From Caulobacter segnis (GTDB lineage: Bacteria; Pseudomonadota; Alphaproteobacteria; Caulobacterales; Caulobacteraceae), in assembly GCF_019931575.1 (NCBI RefSeq), contig NZ_CP082923.1, positions 3,286,001 to 3,350,000 on the forward strand: 64,000 nt of DNA, in the 5' to 3' direction. Of this stretch, positions 33,946 to 41,803 are shown in pieces. A program made the position numbers and the translations under genes. Under the pieces are notes generated by a model. That model was not told the origin of the DNA and did not search any database. It was given only the letters and a program-made list of their open reading frames with translations. Numbering within the stretch: the first letter of the stretch is position 1; each line of letters opens with the position of its first letter.

Positions 33946-35321
33946 TGCGCCGCGCCCTCCCCGCCCTGGCCTGTCTGGGCCTGATGGCGGCCTGCGCGAC
34001 GCCGGGTCCCCGGACCGCGCCGCCGCGCCAGGCCGCTGTGACCCCGCCAGCCGCCTGGCGCGCGCCGAGCGAGACCGGCGACGCCACCCTGGCCGCCGAC
34101 TGGTGGAACGCCTTCGGCGACCCGCGCCTCTCCGACCTGATCGCCGCCGCCCTGGCCCGCAGCACCGACCTCGGCGTCGCCGAAGCCCGGGTGCGCGAGG
34201 CCGAGGCCCAGAGCCGCCTGGCCCGCGCGGCGCTGCTGCCCTCGGTCAACCTGACGGCCGGGGCGCAGAAGACCCGCGATCTCAACGCCTTCGGCATTCC
34301 CACCATCACCACCGCCGCCGAACCCGAGTTGCAGGTCGCCTACGAGATCGATCTCTGGGGCCGCATCCGGCAAGCCGACGCCGCCGCTCGCGCCAGCCTG
34401 CAGACCAGCGGCTACGCCCGCGACGCCGCGCGCCTTTCGGTGGCCGCCGCCGTGGCCCGCGCCTACGTCGCCCTGGTCTCGCTGGACGCCCAGATGGCCA
34501 CCGCCCGCGCCACCCTAGGCTCTCGCCAGGAGGCCGCCGCCCGGGCGCGTCGGCGGGCCCGCGAGGGCGTGACCTCGGATCTGGAACTGCGGCAGGCCGA
34601 GGGCGAGTTGGAGGCCGCCGCCCAGCGCGTCCCCGCCCTGGAGCTGGCCATCCGCCGGCAGGAGAACGCCTTGACGCTGCTGGTCGGCGACACGCCCGGC
34701 GCGGTGGTTCGCGGCCCCTTGGACGCCCTCGCGATCCCGCGGCCGGCCGCGCCCCTGCCCTCGACGCTGCTGGCGCGCCGCCCGGACATCGCCCAGGCCG
34801 AGGCCAGCGTGGTCGCCGCCGACGCCAGCCTGGCCTCGGCTCGCGCCGCCTTCCTGCCGCAGGTCCGGTTGTCGGCGGCCGGCGGCGGCCTCTTCGTCGA
34901 GCATCTGGATCCGGTCACGGTCTGGAGCCTGGGCGCCAGCGCGCTGGCGCCGATCTTCGACGGCGGTCGCCTGCGCGCCCAGTCGGACGCCGCCGCCGCC
35001 CGGCGCGACCAGGCCGCCTTCGGCTATCGCAAGACCGTGCTGACCGCCTTCGGAGAGGTAGAGAACGCGCTGGAGGGAACCGGCCGCCTGGCCGAGCAGG
35101 AAGAGGCGGCCGTCCGCCAGCGCGCCGCCGCCGCCTCGGCCCTCGACCACGCCCGCAAGCGGTACCAGGCCGGCTACGTCGCCTATCTGGAGGAGTTGGA
35201 CGCCCAGCGCGGCCTGCTGGCCACCGAGTTGGCGCTGTCGCAGGTGCGCGAGGCCCGACTGCAGAACGCCATCGCGCTCTATCAGGCCCTGGGCGGCGGC
35301 TGGGCGACGACCACGCCATAA
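33945..35321 (+). CDS. NodT-family outer-membrane efflux lipoprotein (TolC-like)
   Basis: A 458-aa outer-membrane factor with lipobox L-M-A-A-C (lipidated cysteine about residue 17). Two outer-membrane efflux repeats follow, each with long coiled-coil helices. The W-W-N-A-F-G-D-P-R-L motif at about 52-61 and Y-E-I-D-L-W-G-R-I-R are characteristic of the NodT/OprM group. It forms the outer channel of the EmrB-HlyD system upstream. Confidence 0.92.
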   Translation: MRRALPALACLGLMAACATPGPRTAPPRQAAVTPPAAWRAPSETGDATLAADWWNAFGDPRLSDLIAAALARSTDLGVAEARVREAEAQSRLARAALLPSVNLTAGAQKTRDLNAFGIPTITTAAEPELQVAYEIDLWGRIRQADAAARASLQTSGYARDAARLSVAAAVARAYVALVSLDAQMATARATLGSRQEAAARARRRAREGVTSDLELRQAEGELEAAAQRVPALELAIRRQENALTLLVGDTPGAVVRGPLDALAIPRPAAPLPSTLLARRPDIAQAEASVVAADASLASARAAFLPQVRLSAAGGGLFVEHLDPVTVWSLGASALAPIFDGGRLRAQSDAAAARRDQAAFGYRKTVLTAFGEVENALEGTGRLAEQEEAAVRQRAAAASALDHARKRYQAGYVAYLEELDAQRGLLATELALSQVREARLQNAIALYQALGGGWATTTP

Positions 35322-35354
35322 AAAACGGCCGGACGCGCTTGCGGCGTCCGGCCG
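35321..35354. terminator. Bidirectional terminator between the efflux operon and the NO reductase gene
   Basis: An 11-bp perfect stem CGGCCGGACGC/GCGTCCGGCCG with a 7-base loop. On the minus strand it is followed by a run of T, so it chiefly terminates the NO reductase transcript; on the plus strand it directly follows the NodT stop. Confidence 0.8.
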
Positions 35355-35403
35355 AGCAAACCAGGCGCGCGGTGAACGCGCGCCTGGCCCGGGGGTCTTG
35401 GGT

Positions 35404-37674
35404 CTATTCGGCCGCGACCGGGGTCGTGGCTTCCTTCATGGCCGGGCGGCGGATGCCCAGCACCAGCTTGGCGGCGAACACCGCCAGGGTCAGGGCACCG
35501 CCGGCGAAGACGATGTCTCCGGGCACCCGCATCCAGACCAGGGTCTGGACCAACGGCGAGTGGATCACCGCCGGCGAGCGGGCGAACCACAGGCCGTGCT
35601 CGATGCTGGCGATCGCCTGGATCACCCCCACCGGCAGCAGCGACAGGAAGATCATCATCGCCAGGCCGCCGTTCAGCAGCCAGAAGGTCATGGCCAGCAG
35701 GCGGTCGTCCCAGGCTTCGCGACGCGCCAGACCTCGGAAGCAGAACAGCAGCAGGCCGATGCCCAGCATGCCGTAGACCCCGAAGAGCGCGGCATGGCCG
35801 TGGGTGGCCGTCGTGTTCAGGCCCTGGATGAAGTACAGGCTGACCGGCGGGTTGATCATGAAGCCGAAGACGCCCGCGCCCAGCAGGTTCCAGAACGAAA
35901 CCGCGACGAAGAACAGGATCGGCCAGCGATAGGTCGCGACCCAGGGCGCGGCCTTGGTGTGGCTGAAGGTCTCGAAGGCCTCTGCGCCGATCAGGGCCAG
36001 CGGCACGACCTCGAGGGCCGAGAACACCGAACCGATGGCGATGACCGAGACCGGCGTGCCGGCGAAGTACCAGTGGTGGGCCGTGCCCAGCACGCCGCCG
36101 AACAGGAACACGATGGTCCCGAACAGCACCGCGCCATTGGCGGACTTGGCGCGAACCAGGCCCAGCTTGACCATCAGCAGGCTGATGACGGCGGTGGCGA
36201 ACACCTCGAAGAAGCCTTCGACCCACAGGTGGACCACCCACCAGCGCCAGTACTCGACCAGGCTGATGTGGGTATGCTTACCCCACATGAAGCCCGCGCC
36301 GTAGAACAGGCCAATGGCGACGGTCGACAGGAACAGGATCATGATGACCGGCTTGCTCTCGGACGGCGCCTTCAGGGCCGGCCACAGGGCGCGGCCGACC
36401 AGGACCAGCCACTTCATCAGGCCGACGAACAGCAGGATCTGCCAGAAGCGGCCCAGATCGACATATTCCCAGCCCTGATGGCCGAACCACCAGTTGGTGT
36501 TCAGGTCGAACACCTGCTGGACGCCCAGCCACTCGCCGGCCATCGAGCCCAGCACGACGACGACCAGGGCGACCCACAGCAGGTCCACGCCCAGCTTCTG
36601 ACCCTTGGGCTCGTGGCCCGAGATCATCGGCGCGACATAGAGACCAGTGGCCAGCCAGGCGGTGGCGATCCAGAAGACGGCCAGCTGAGTGTGCCAGGTG
36701 CGGGTCACCGCGTAGGGAATGATGTCCGATATGGGCACGCCAAAGAAGGCGTGGCCCTCCACCGAGTAGTGGGCCGTGACCGCGCCCAGACCCACCTGCA
36801 GCAGGAACAGGCCGATGACGGTCAGGAAGTACTTGCCCGTGGCCTTCATCGACGGCGTGGGCTTCAGCGCCGCCAGCGGATCCTTGGCCGGAGCGACCAG
36901 GTGGTCCTCGGTCTTGGTCTTGGCGTGCCAGAAGGCCAGGGCGCCGACGGCGGCGATCAGCAGGATGACGCTGGCCACCGACCAGACGATCGTGGCAGTG
37001 GTCGGCCTGTTGCCGATCAGCTCCTCGTGCGGCCAGTTGGCGGTGTAGGTGATGTCCGAACCGGGACGGTCGGTGCTGGCCGCCCAGCCGGTCCACCAGT
37101 AGAAGGCGGCGATGGCCGTGCGTCGCGACGGGTCCTTCACCGCGCCGTTGGCGATGGCGTACTGCTCGCGCAGCTTTTCCAGCGCCGGGTCCGAGCCCAG
37201 CAGGGTCTCGTAGTGCGTCCGCACCTGGCGCATGGCCAGGGCGCGGTCGGCGCTGACCGTGATCGCGCCGCTCTTGGTATCGTAGGTGTTGGTGCGAACC
37301 TCGCCCTTCAGGCGCTCGCGCAGAGCGGCCTGCCGCTCGGCCGGCAAGGCGTCGTACGGCGCCTTGAAGTCGCGCTTGGCCCAGATGTCCAGCAGCGCCG
37401 TCGCCTCGCGGTGGACCTGGTCGGCCGACCAGTCGGGCGCGACATAGCCGCCGTGGCCCCAGATCGAGCCGACCTGCTGGCCGCCCATCGATTGCCAGGC
37501 CAGTTGACCCGTCTCGATCTCGGCCTTGGTGATCAGCACCTGCCCGCTCGCGTCGACCACACGGGTCGGGATCGGCGGCGCCTGCCGGTGGATTTCACGT
37601 CCCATCAGCCCCAGGACGGTGAACGACACCGCCATGACCAGGGCGAGGACGAACCATAGTCTTCGCGTGTTCAT
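35404..37674 (-). CDS. norB: Quinol-dependent nitric oxide reductase (qNOR)
   Basis: This enzyme reduces NO to N2O with electrons from ubiquinol. It is a 756-aa single-chain protein: an N-terminal membrane helix and periplasmic NorC-like domain (about 30-225) without any C-x-x-C-H heme motif, then about 13 helices of the NorB-type core. Histidine ligands are seen in R-T-W-H-T-Q, W-V-V-H-L-W-V-E, T-A-H-H-W and T-H-G-H-A-A-L-F-G. The lack of cytochrome c motifs makes it the quinol type. A 14-bp Fnr-type box lies upstream. The start M-N-T-R-R was chosen because a membrane segment follows at once. Confidence 0.95.
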   Translation of the reverse strand: MNTRRLWFVLALVMAVSFTVLGLMGREIHRQAPPIPTRVVDASGQVLITKAEIETGQLAWQSMGGQQVGSIWGHGGYVAPDWSADQVHREATALLDIWAKRDFKAPYDALPAERQAALRERLKGEVRTNTYDTKSGAITVSADRALAMRQVRTHYETLLGSDPALEKLREQYAIANGAVKDPSRRTAIAAFYWWTGWAASTDRPGSDITYTANWPHEELIGNRPTTATIVWSVASVILLIAAVGALAFWHAKTKTEDHLVAPAKDPLAALKPTPSMKATGKYFLTVIGLFLLQVGLGAVTAHYSVEGHAFFGVPISDIIPYAVTRTWHTQLAVFWIATAWLATGLYVAPMISGHEPKGQKLGVDLLWVALVVVVLGSMAGEWLGVQQVFDLNTNWWFGHQGWEYVDLGRFWQILLFVGLMKWLVLVGRALWPALKAPSESKPVIMILFLSTVAIGLFYGAGFMWGKHTHISLVEYWRWWVVHLWVEGFFEVFATAVISLLMVKLGLVRAKSANGAVLFGTIVFLFGGVLGTAHHWYFAGTPVSVIAIGSVFSALEVVPLALIGAEAFETFSHTKAAPWVATYRWPILFFVAVSFWNLLGAGVFGFMINPPVSLYFIQGLNTTATHGHAALFGVYGMLGIGLLLFCFRGLARREAWDDRLLAMTFWLLNGGLAMMIFLSLLPVGVIQAIASIEHGLWFARSPAVIHSPLVQTLVWMRVPGDIVFAGGALTLAVFAAKLVLGIRRPAMKEATTPVAAE

Positions 37675-37753
37675 CTCGCTTCCCCTCGCCGGTCGGGACT
37701 CTCCCATTCGGCGGTTTCGGGGATCACGATGCGCGCCGGAGCGCCCCGCGACG

Positions 37754-37767
37754 TTGTCGGGGCGCAA
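37754..37767. promoter_or_regulatory. Fnr/FixK-type box upstream of the NO reductase gene
   Basis: TTGTCGGGGCGCAA, a TTG-N8-CAA palindrome centred 86 bp upstream of the qNOR ATG. A class II site at -41.5 would put the transcription start about 45 bp before the gene. It lies in the hemN-norB gap. Confidence 0.6.
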
Positions 37768-37777
37768 CCTTCGCCGG

Positions 37778-39139
37778 TCAGACGGCCTTGGCGTGGCGCG
37801 TCGCGGCCTGCGGCAGGCGCGCGTCGAAGGCGGCGGCGACCACGCGCATCAGGCGGCGCGCGGGCTCCGGGATCGACACCACCGCGCCGTCCCGCTGGCA
37901 CAGGCCGGCCAGTTGCAGCGCGTCGGTCGCCTCCAGGCTCTCGGCCAGATGGTCGTCGGCGAAACCATGGGCCCGGCAGACGGCCGCGACATCGACGCGC
38001 ATGTCACACATCAGCCGCTCGATCACGGTGGCGCGGACGCGGTCCTCGTCGTCGACGGCCAGGGCGCGGTTCAGCGGCAGTTCCCCCCGGGCGATCGCCG
38101 CCGACCACTGGTCGGTCGGGACGTGGTTGCCGACGAAGCCCTCGCGGAACTGACCGATCGACGAGGGGCCGATCGGAACCAGCACCGGGGCCGGGTCGTC
38201 GGTATAGCCCTGGAAGTTCCGCCGTAGCCGTCCCTCGGCCAGGGCACGGCTCAGCGCGTCTTCCGGCAGGGCGTAGTGATCGAGGCCGATGCGGACATAG
38301 CCCGCCTCGACCAGGGCCGCGTCGGCCGCTTCGGCCTGGGCCCAGCGGCCGTCGAGATCGGCCAGATCGGCCTCGCGGATCATCGTCTGGTGCTTCTTCA
38401 TCCACGGCACGTGGGCGTAGCCGAACACGGCCACCCGGTCGGGACGCAGCTGGACCGCTTGGCGGGCCGACTCGTAGACGTTCTCGGGGTTCTGGCCCGG
38501 CAGGCCGTACATCAGGTCGAAGTTCAGCCCCGCCACGCCGACCTTGCGCAGGCGCTCGGCGGCGCGCGCCACGTGGTCGTAGGGCTGGATGCGATTGACC
38601 AGGGCCTGGACGGTCGGATCGAAGGTCTGGACGCCCAGACTGACGCGGTTGACGCCGACCTCACCGGCCGCGTCGACGAAGGCCTCCGACAGCATGCCGG
38701 GATCGAGCTCGGCGGCGATCTCCGCGCCCGGGCGCGGGCGGAAGGCGGTCTTCAGCTGGGTGACCAGGGCCGCGAAATCCTCGGGGTTCAGCGCATTGGG
38801 GCTGCCGCCGCCGAAGTGCAGATGCGCCAGGCCGTCATGCTCGCCCAGCCGCGCGGCGACCAGGTCGACCTCGCGCGTCAGCGTCTCGAAGAAGGTCCCG
38901 ACCCGCTCGTAGGTGTGGGCGATCGAGGTGTGGCACCCGCAGTACCAGCAAAGCCGCCGGCAGAACGGCACGTGCACATAGACCGAAAGCTTGTCCTCGG
39001 GCTTCGTGCCCGCGATCCAGGCGTGCGCCTCGGACGCTTGCTGGGCGTCAAAAGCTAGAGCCGTCGGATAGCTGGTGTAGCGCGGCAGGTTGCGTTCGGC
39101 GTGGACGCGCTGGGCGGGGGTCAGGGCCGAAGGAGTCAT
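37778..39139 (-). CDS. hemN: Oxygen-independent coproporphyrinogen III oxidase
   Basis: A 453-aa radical SAM enzyme for heme synthesis without oxygen. The iron-sulfur motif is C60-x3-C64-x2-C67 in V-P-F-C-R-R-L-C-W-Y-C-G-C, with the extra cysteine at 69 that is usual in HemN. G-G-G-S-P follows for SAM binding. The C-terminal HemN domain is present, with G-L-D-H-Y and R-N-F-Q-G-Y-T. Its ATG overlaps the stop of the upstream Crp/Fnr regulator gene. The location among denitrification genes fits synthesis of heme for the NO reductase and cbb3 oxidase at low oxygen. Confidence 0.95.
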   Translation of the reverse strand: MTPSALTPAQRVHAERNLPRYTSYPTALAFDAQQASEAHAWIAGTKPEDKLSVYVHVPFCRRLCWYCGCHTSIAHTYERVGTFFETLTREVDLVAARLGEHDGLAHLHFGGGSPNALNPEDFAALVTQLKTAFRPRPGAEIAAELDPGMLSEAFVDAAGEVGVNRVSLGVQTFDPTVQALVNRIQPYDHVARAAERLRKVGVAGLNFDLMYGLPGQNPENVYESARQAVQLRPDRVAVFGYAHVPWMKKHQTMIREADLADLDGRWAQAEAADAALVEAGYVRIGLDHYALPEDALSRALAEGRLRRNFQGYTDDPAPVLVPIGPSSIGQFREGFVGNHVPTDQWSAAIARGELPLNRALAVDDEDRVRATVIERLMCDMRVDVAAVCRAHGFADDHLAESLEATDALQLAGLCQRDGAVVSIPEPARRLMRVVAAAFDARLPQAATRHAKAV

Positions 39140-39795
39140 GCGCAAAGTCCTAGAAGCTCGTCCTGCCGGCGCAGGCGCACACGGCGCGAGGCGCGGGCGT
39201 CGATCAGGCCCTGGTCCTGCAATTGGGACAGGGTCCGGGAAACGGTGTGGATGGTCAGGCCCAGATAGTCGGCGATGTCCTGGCGGGTCATCGGCAGGTC
39301 CAGCTCGTCGTCGGCGTCGAAGCGGCGGGCGAAGTCGACCAGGAAGGCGGCGACGCGTTCGACCGCGCCCAGGCGGGCCAGCATCGAGGCGTGGTTCTGG
39401 CTGCGCTGCATCCCGCCCGTCGCGATCGCCAGCAGCCGTTGACCCAGGAGCGGATCCTCGGTCGTCAGGCGCCGAAGGGCCTTCAGCGGAATGGCGTGCA
39501 GGATGACGTCGGTCATCCCCTCGGCCGAGCAGCAGTATTCGTCGGTGGTCTCCAGACCCAGCAGGTCGCCAGGGGTGTGAAAGTCGCAGACATGGCGGCG
39601 ACCGTCGCCCAGCAGGCGGTAGGTGCGCACCGTGCCCGACATCACCTGATAGACGGTGTCGACCGGCTCGCCCTGGGCGAAGATCTCCTCGCCCGGCGCC
39701 CGGCGAATGGTCACGCCGACCGGAACAAGCGTCTGGCCCAGCATGGTGGGCGGCGGCGCGATCGGATGCGGCAGAGTGGTGAAGGCGAGGTTCAT
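39136..39795 (-). CDS. Crp/Fnr-family regulator, FixK/FnrL-like
   Basis: A 219-aa regulator with an N-terminal cyclic-nucleotide-binding-type barrel and a C-terminal winged helix. The recognition region L-P-M-T-R-Q-D-I-A-D-Y-L-G-L-T-I-H-T-V-S-R is of Fnr/FixK type, expected to read TTG-N8-CAA. The Fnr N-terminal cysteine cluster for an oxygen-sensing [4Fe-4S] centre is absent; only H-V-C-D-F and E-Y-C-C-S supply cysteines. It overlaps hemN (ATGA), forming a regulator-hemN unit. Confidence 0.9.
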   Translation of the reverse strand: MNLAFTTLPHPIAPPPTMLGQTLVPVGVTIRRAPGEEIFAQGEPVDTVYQVMSGTVRTYRLLGDGRRHVCDFHTPGDLLGLETTDEYCCSAEGMTDVILHAIPLKALRRLTTEDPLLGQRLLAIATGGMQRSQNHASMLARLGAVERVAAFLVDFARRFDADDELDLPMTRQDIADYLGLTIHTVSRTLSQLQDQGLIDARASRRVRLRRQDELLGLCA

Positions 39796-39951
39796 GGTCG
39801 GCGCGGCTCCCCGGGCTTGCGTCGACCATTGGATTAGCAACAGGCGTCGGCCCGCCGACATTCGGGAGTTCGCCCTAGGTAGAATACCGGGATTCAGCTG
39901 GACCGCCCACGCGCCTAGTCCTGATGGCCTGATTCCATCGAAGGCTCGCCT

Positions 39952-40653
39952 ATGGCCATGACTGCCGCGATCGACCCTCAAATTCTTCGCGGCGGCGACA
40001 TGTTCCGCAGCCTCGACGCCCAAGCCCTCTCGGCCATCCTGGCCGCCGGGACCGTGCGCAGCCTGCCCGCCGGGCGGGTGATCTTCGCCCAGGGCGACGA
40101 CGGCGTGACCTGCCATTCGCTGCTGGACGGGCGGGTGAAGATCGTCCAGGCCCGCCCCGACGGCAACCAGTCGGTGATCCGCTTCATCGGCCCGGGCGAG
40201 ATGTACGGCACGGTGGCCGCGCTGATGGGCAAGCCCTTCCCGGCCGACGCCGTCGCGGTGGTCGACAGCGTCGAGGTCTACTGGACCGTGGCGACCATGC
40301 GCCAGCTGATGGGCCGCTATCCCGAGGTGGCCATGGGTTCGGCGGCCTCGGCCGGGGCCCGCCTGTTCGAGATGCAGGACCGGGTCGGCGAAATGGCCGG
40401 CGAGAAGGTCGAGCAACGCATCGCCCGCACCCTGATGCGCCTGGTCCAGCAGGCCGGACGCAAGACCCCCAACGGCATCGAGATCGACTTCCCGATCACC
40501 CGCCAGGAACTGGCCGAGATGGCGGGCTCGACGCTGCATACCGTCAGCCGCACCCTCGCGGCCTGGGACGACCGCGGGATCACCGGCAGCGCGCGGCGCC
40601 GGATCATCGTTCGCAAACTGGACGCGCTGGTCGATCTGGCCGATCCCGCCTAA
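39952..40653 (+). CDS. Crp/Fnr-family regulator, NnrR/Dnr-like
   Basis: A 233-aa regulator. Residues about 15-130 are the effector barrel (G-R-V-I-F-A-Q-G-D-D-G, F-I-G-P-G-E-M-Y-G-T-V-A-A-L). Residues about 165-230 are the winged helix with I-T-R-Q-E-L-A-E-M-A-G-S-T-L-H-T-V-S-R-T-L. The H-T-V-S-R recognition helix predicts an Fnr-like target. No iron-sulfur cysteine cluster is visible. Its place between hemN/norB and pseudoazurin suggests an NO- or nitrite-responsive activator. It diverges from the Crp/Fnr gene at 39136. Confidence 0.9.
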   Translation: MAMTAAIDPQILRGGDMFRSLDAQALSAILAAGTVRSLPAGRVIFAQGDDGVTCHSLLDGRVKIVQARPDGNQSVIRFIGPGEMYGTVAALMGKPFPADAVAVVDSVEVYWTVATMRQLMGRYPEVAMGSAASAGARLFEMQDRVGEMAGEKVEQRIARTLMRLVQQAGRKTPNGIEIDFPITRQELAEMAGSTLHTVSRTLAAWDDRGITGSARRRIIVRKLDALVDLADPA

Positions 40654-40654
40654 G

Positions 40655-40684
40655 GCCGTCGCGCCGCCGCCCGAAGGCGACGGC
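40655..40684. terminator. Weak hairpin between convergent genes
   Basis: An 8-bp stem GCCGTCGC/GCGACGGC with a 14-base loop just after the stop of the NnrR-like gene. There is no clear T-run, so termination is only suggested by position. Confidence 0.35.
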
Positions 40685-40697
40685 GCTGGCGCTTTTC

Positions 40698-41144
40698 CTA
40701 CTTGATCGCGGCGAACTCGGCCGTCAGGCGCTTCTTGGCCAACGACGGAGCCTTGGCGATCGCGGCCTCGGCCTCGGCGGCGTTCGGCTTGCCGTCGCCG
40801 ACCTTGGCCACGAACGTCATGCCCATGGTCCAGTGCGGCGTGCACTTGAAGCCGTAAACGCCGGTCTTGGTGAGCTTCACCACGACTTCCTTGCCGAGCA
40901 CGCCCTTCACCTCGGCGGCGCCCGCCGGCCACATCTCCTTGATGGACTCGACGTTGTGGCCCGAATCCGTCGGGATGAAGCGGACCGTGTCGCCCGCCTT
41001 CAACTTCGCCGTCGCCGGTTCGAAAACCATCATGCCCTGCGAGCCAGAATTCAGCATCTTGACCTGCAGTTCCGCCGCGCCAGCCGCGCCGGCGACGGCC
41101 AGCGCGCCCACGACGACACCGGCCAGGAGAACGGATTTAAACAT
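40698..41144 (-). CDS. Pseudoazurin (type 1 copper electron carrier)
   Basis: A periplasmic blue-copper protein that passes electrons to copper nitrite reductase. The 148-aa precursor has a signal peptide to about residue 23. The copper ligands are H63 (D-S-G-H-N-V-E), C101, H104 and M109, with the pseudoazurin spacing C-x2-H-x4-M (C-T-P-H-W-T-M-G-M). An Fnr-type box lies about 80 bp upstream and a TATCGAT -10-like element fits its spacing. nirK lies 4 kb away on the same strand. Confidence 0.93.
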   Translation of the reverse strand: MFKSVLLAGVVVGALAVAGAAGAAELQVKMLNSGSQGMMVFEPATAKLKAGDTVRFIPTDSGHNVESIKEMWPAGAAEVKGVLGKEVVVKLTKTGVYGFKCTPHWTMGMTFVAKVGDGKPNAAEAEAAIAKAPSLAKKRLTAEFAAIK

Positions 41145-41221
41145 CTTGGATCACCTTAAATTGCGGGCGGAAGAACCCGCTCGCTTGCCTTTATCGATAG
41201 GCCGATCGGGATTGATCGACG

Positions 41222-41235
41222 TTGCGCCAGCGCAA
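41222..41235. promoter_or_regulatory. Fnr/FixK-type box upstream of pseudoazurin
   Basis: TTGCGCCAGCGCAA, a perfect 5-4-5 palindrome of the TTG-N8-CAA class. The centre is 84 bp before the pseudoazurin ATG, and a TATCGAT element about 30 bp downstream of the centre makes a good class II promoter. Confidence 0.65.
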
Positions 41236-41249
41236 GCGGTCACGAGGAT

Positions 41250-41684
41250 TCACGGATAAAACGCCGCCTCCTCCAGCCGCATGAGCTCGCGACAATCACC
41301 GTCATAGCGGGCCAGGATTCCCAGCAGTTCGCGGGCGACGTCGCTGTCGCCGGGCAGCTGGGCGACGAGGGCGGCCAGCTGCTCCAGCCGAAACCGCACC
41401 AGGTCATGTTCGGCGCCGAGCCGGATCAGGGCGTCGGCCAGCGCCTCGGTGTCGGGAAAGTCGCCTTCCAGCAGGTCGGCCTCGGCCGTCTGGCGATCGC
41501 AGATCTCGGTGAGCAGGCCCACCAGCGTGTCGACGAGCGCCCCGGCCACGCCGCCGACGCGATCACGGGCCTCGTCATGCCTCGCCAGCCGCCGCGCCAG
41601 GCCCAGGGCCCGCGTCAGCTCGTCGACGCGCCAGCGATAACCGCCGGGGTCATGATCGATCGATTGAGGGACGGACTGCGCCAT
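41250..41684 (-). CDS. Small helical protein, possibly hemerythrin-like
   Basis: A 144-aa all-helical protein whose start is set by an AGGAGG seven to nine bases upstream. It carries hemerythrin-like traces: R-L-A-R-H-D-E-A, a D-R-Q-T-A-E-A-D-L-L stretch, G-A-E-H-D-L-V-R, and a final L-M-R-L-E-E-A-A-F-Y-P that copies the usual H-M-x-x-E-E-x-x-F-Y-P ending without its histidine. Iron binding is therefore doubtful. It lies between pseudoazurin and the ribonucleotide reductase, divergent from the latter, with an Fnr-type box in the shared gap. Confidence 0.7.
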   Translation of the reverse strand: MAQSVPQSIDHDPGGYRWRVDELTRALGLARRLARHDEARDRVGGVAGALVDTLVGLLTEICDRQTAEADLLEGDFPDTEALADALIRLGAEHDLVRFRLEQLAALVAQLPGDSDVARELLGILARYDGDCRELMRLEEAAFYP

Positions 41685-41732
41685 GGCGGAACCTCCTGTT
41701 CCCACTCTTGCGCGGGCTGTCCGCCAGGCTCC

Positions 41733-41746
41733 TTGTTCTTCGACAA
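41733..41746. promoter_or_regulatory. Fnr/FixK-type box, class II ribonucleotide reductase promoter
   Basis: TTGTTCTTCGACAA, TTG-N8-CAA with TTGT/ACAA arms. Centred 64 bp before the reductase ATG, so a start point at about 41781 would leave a 23-base leader. It could also serve the divergent 144-aa gene. Confidence 0.5.
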
Positions 41747-41803
41747 TTTCGGCCGCGGTCGAATCCGTCAGCCTCTCCTGCCCTTTGGTGACGGAGCAGG
41801 ATC

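Noticed and set aside
35398..37659. A 753-codon open frame opposite the NO reductase
   Set aside because: Antisense to a well-supported qNOR; translation is rich in Q, D, H and G with no recognisable motif.
39796..39951. A shared Fnr box between the two divergent Crp/Fnr genes
   Set aside because: I searched the gap and found only TTG-N6-CAA and half-sites, none with the N8 spacing.
40655..40684. A strong rho-independent terminator after the NnrR-like gene
   Set aside because: The stem is only 8 bp with a 14-base loop and no T-run; kept only as a weak hairpin.
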